Source: Palsa-504 sp963753195 | GTDB taxonomy: Bacteria; Actinomycetota; Actinomycetes; Streptosporangiales; Streptosporangiaceae | Direction: 5' to 3' | Length of the DNA: 64,000 nt | Assembly (NCBI GenBank): GCA_963753195.1 | Contig: CAVWBH010000007.1 | Location: forward strand, 662,373 to 726,372 | Shown: piece by piece, positions 61,463 to 64,000 of the stretch | Layout of the letters: each line of letters opens with the position of its first letter | Position numbering within the stretch: the stretch's first letter is position 1 | Translations under genes and position numbers: made by a program | Notes under the pieces: model-generated | Told to the model about the DNA's origin: nothing | Databases searched by the model: none | Seen by the model: the letters and a program-made list of their open reading frames with translations, nothing else

Positions 61463-61996
61463 GACATATCCTGGCTCGACTGGCAGCATCCCGATCAGGA
61501 GTTCCTGGCGTTCTGCGCCGAGGTGGTCTCCTTCCGGCGCCGGCATCCGGTCTTCCAGCGCCGGCGCTTCTTCTCCGGACGGCCCATCTTCGGCACCGAG
61601 CTTTCCGACATCGGCTGGTTCCGCCCAGATGGGCAGGAGATGACGCCCCAGGACTGGCAGGCCGGATTCGCCAAGTCCGTCGGCGTCTTCCTCAATGGCG
61701 ACGCGCTGCCCGACCCCGACCGGCGCGGCCGGCGGCTCACCGACGACAGCTTCTTGCTGCTGTTCAACGCCCACCACGGCGACGTGACCTTCGAGATACC
61801 CGGCGGCAACTGGGGATACATGTGGCAGGCCGACCTCGATACCGCCGAACCCTGCACCCGGCACCAGACCCAGCCGTCCGGAGCCAAGGTCATGGTGGCC
61901 GGCTATAGCGTCCAGGTACTGCGGCGCGTCCAGCTAGGACTACAAAACGGTCTGACCAGGTCATCGATCTTGCGGGTCGAGGTGCCGTGCAGGTAG
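61463..61996 (+). pseudogene. glgX: glgX C-terminal fragment after the IS
   Basis: The frame reads DISWLDWQHPDQEFLAFCAE, VVSFRRRHPVFQRRRFFSG, then SVGVFLNGDALPDPDRRGRR and DDSFLLLFNAHHGDVTFEIP. It joins the 60036-60161 fragment exactly through CAAC (QDN-DISW). The expected end after RSVQVLRRV is extended by ~20 unrelated codons. Confidence 0.85.
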
Positions 61997-62199
61997 CCAT
62001 CATCACCGCGAACAGCGACTGGTGCCCGTTGCCTGTTGGGCTGCCCGGCGCGGCCCTCCGTCCGCTGCTGCGGGTACGCGCCGATCACCACTTGGCGGGA
62101 CGTCACCTAAAGGCCATTCGTCGTGCCTTTTGGGTGACTGCCGATGACCGTAGTTTCCCGCGCGGCATGGCACGAATGTGGCACCTGCCATTGGTGTGC

Positions 62200-63318
62200 G
62201 ACGGCCTGGCTGTCCCCGGTCAGCAGCACCGTGCGCAGGCCCAGCCCGCGCAGCGCGGCGACCGCCGCGGCGGCCGAAGCCTTGACCGTGTCGGCGGCCG
62301 CGACCGCGCCGCGGGCCTGGCCGCCCCACCCGGCCAGCACCACCGTGTTCCCCGCACGCTCCCACGCCGCGCACTGGGCAGCCAGATCCGCGGGGACCGC
62401 GATGCCGCGGTCGCGGAACAGCTTGTCCCGCCCGGCGATCACCTCCTGGCCGTCCACCATCCCCCGCGCGCCCAGACCGGGCAGCGCCCGGAAGCCGCCG
62501 GCCCGCGGCAGGTCCCCCAGCTCGGCTCGCGCGGCGGCGCTGACCGCGGCGGCGACCGGGTGGCCTGAGGCGTCCTCGACCCCGCCCAGGCGGCGCAGCA
62601 GCTCGGCGCGGCCGGTCCCGGCCGCGGGCTGGACTGCGGTCACCGTCATCATCCCGGTGGTGAGAGTCCCGGTCTTATCCAGCACGATCGTGTCGACCGA
62701 CCGGGAGGCCTCCAGCGCCTGATACCCCTTGATGAAGATGCCCAGCTGCGCGGCCCCGCCCGCAGGCCACCACCAAGGCGGCCGGGGTGGCCAGCCCCAG
62801 CGCGCACGGGCAAGCGATGATCAGCACTGCCAGCGCGGCGCTGACCGCCGGCTCGGCCGGGCTCCCCGCGGCCAGCGTCACCGCCGCCGCGGCCAGCACC
62901 AGCGGGACGAACACGCCGCAGATCCGGTCCGCAAGCCGCTGCACCCGCGACTTGCCGGCCTGCGCATGCTCAACCAGCGCGATCAGGTGCGCGAGCTGGG
63001 TGTCCTCACCCGTATTCACCGCGCGGAGGATCAGCCGGCCGCTCACCACCACGGTCCCGGCGGTAACCGCGCCGCCCTCGCTGACATCTGCGGGCACCGA
63101 CTCCCCGGTCATCACGCTGGTGTCCACGGCGGACTCGCCGAACTCCACCACGCCGTCGGCGGCGATCACCTCCCCGGGCCGGGCCACCACCCGGTCGCCC
63201 GGGCGCAGCTGACCGGCCGGGACCCGCCGCTCGGTCCCGTCCCCGTCCAGGACGCTGGCCTCCCGCGCCCCGGCCGCGGCCAGCTCCCGCATCGCGGCCC
63301 CCGCCTCGCGCTGGGCTG
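62200..63318 (-). pseudogene. copper-type (P1B) cation ATPase, both ends missing, one frameshift
   Basis: The minus strand reads PAGQLRPGDRVVARPGEVIA, TSVMTGESVPAD, LAVLIIACPCALGLATPAAL with the CPC metal motif, then after a shift near 62760 MLDKTGTLTTG with the phosphorylated Asp, and ASGHPVAAAV, the HP motif. The N-terminal metal-binding and first membrane helices and the C-terminal end after LLTGDSQAVAH are lost. 61997-62199 shows nothing else. Confidence 0.8.
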
Positions 63319-63923
63319 CATGTCCTGATGGGCGCCGCGATGGCCGGGATGCTCCAGCCGCAGCTGACCCCCATCCCCGCCGCTGCCTGGCGCGCGGTAT
63401 TCACCGTCGCGGCAGCGTGGTTCGCCTGGCAGGCCATCCGCGCCTGCCGCCGGCCCAGCGCACGCTGCGCGCACCCGGCGGCCCACGCTGTCGAATGCGC
63501 CGCCATGGTGTACATGGTCCTGCCCGTCGGCTCCTGGCCATCAGGCCGCGCGCCGGCCATGACCATGCCCGGCATGAGCCACGGCACCACCGCCGGCAAC
63601 CCCGCACTCACCCTGCTCCTAGCCCTCTTCATGCTCGGCTACGTCCTGTGGGCCTCGACCGGCTCGCCAGCCTGTCCCGCGCCACGGGCTGCCACGATGC
63701 CTCGCCCAGCCCCGGTGCGGTCGCCCCTAGCCTCGTGACCGTGACCGTGACCGCGACCGCGACCGCGACCGTGGCGACGGCGACCCTGGGCCCTCCCGCC
63801 ACCAGCACGACCGCGGATCCCCGCCGCCCTCCCGGCAGGAATGCGCTCGCCCCCCGGCTCGCCGCCTGCTACAAGATCGCCATGGCCATCACCATGGGCT
63901 GCATGCTCATCAGGATGCTGTAA
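63319..63923 (+). pseudogene. DUF5134 membrane protein, 5'-truncated and frameshifted
   Basis: The frame reads VLMGAAMAGMLQPQLTPIPA, AVFTVAAAWFAWQAIRACRR, HAVECAAMVYMVLPVG and LTLLLALFMLGYVLWAS, then the real C-terminus (LAPRLAACYKIAMAITMGCM) appears in another frame ending at 63923. The N-terminal helix is missing where the ATPase fragment begins. A hexanucleotide repeat lies at the shift. Confidence 0.65.
63735..63770. repeat. hexanucleotide microsatellite (GTGACC)3(GCGACC)3
   Basis: Six hexamers in a row within the DUF5134 gene, encoding a Thr-Val/Thr-Ala run. It is near the frameshift, but a hexamer change alone would not shift the frame. Confidence 0.8.
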
Positions 63924-64000
63924 CCGGCCGCCAAGAAACCGCCCGGCCACCAGACGGCCCGTCAGGGTTCGCGGTGACGCCACAAATAGTCTGAATTTCG

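Overview
The window is high-GC DNA from an actinobacterium. The evidence is GC-rich third codon positions, frequent GTG/TTG starts, a F420-dependent LLM oxidoreductase of the G6PDH-like group, SigB/F-type sigma, STAS and PP2C stress-signalling genes, an HspR/Hsp20 heat-shock set, and DUF5134/DUF2568/MASE1 proteins typical of Streptosporangiales/Streptomyces-like lineages. Genus cannot be fixed from the sequence alone.

Layout. 1-2.8 kb: a stress-signalling module (3' end of a STAS anti-sigma-factor antagonist, SigB/F-type sigma factor, PP2C/SpoIIE phosphatase). 3.1-8.5 kb: zinc-ribbon and OB-fold (DUF35) genes, two MerR regulators (one HspR-like), a J-domain protein, Hsp20, and an acyl-CoA dehydrogenase. 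9-10.8 kb: a MEDS-domain sensor and a CsbD stress protein. 11.2-16.8 kb: a carbon-metabolism block with a F420 oxidoreductase, HAD phosphatase, transketolase and transaldolase.

18-47.8 kb is a heavily rearranged accessory region opening with a ~150 bp tRNA-3'-end-like repeat. It holds IS30 inside an IS3-type element inside a helical-repeat gene. An IS66 element with a perfect 8-bp target duplication splits an ecsC-like gene. A group II intron remnant is present, and a Tn554-like tyrosine-recombinase pair (tnpA/tnpB) is inserted cleanly inside a third, decayed tyrosine recombinase gene. Further on are an ECF sigma factor whose stop codon is the target of another IS, two coupled exported-protein genes, a MarR regulator, a stretch of recombinase and oxidoreductase remnants, a MASE1 histidine kinase/LuxR-type response regulator pair, and a run of small membrane proteins, one with an in-frame amber codon. 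A second PP2C and a second STAS gene follow.

The same tRNA-like repeat recurs at 47.84 and 54.96 kb in the same orientation. These two copies bracket a 7-kb segment with a uronate-catabolism cluster: fructuronate reductase/mannitol dehydrogenase family, glucuronate isomerase, and a divergent LarA-like (nickel-pincer racemase/epimerase family) gene. After that come an MFS transporter with an in-frame TGA, and an AHSA1-ArsR-DUF899 operon divergent from an alpha/beta hydrolase. Four 15-bp palindromic sites with symmetric 32/48/32-bp spacing lie between those two transcription units. The window ends with glgX split by an IS3 element and with truncated copper P-type ATPase and DUF5134 genes joined head to head.

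Many genes carry single-nucleotide frameshifts. Some are clearly decayed remnants. Others could be assembly indels, and this caveat applies throughout.
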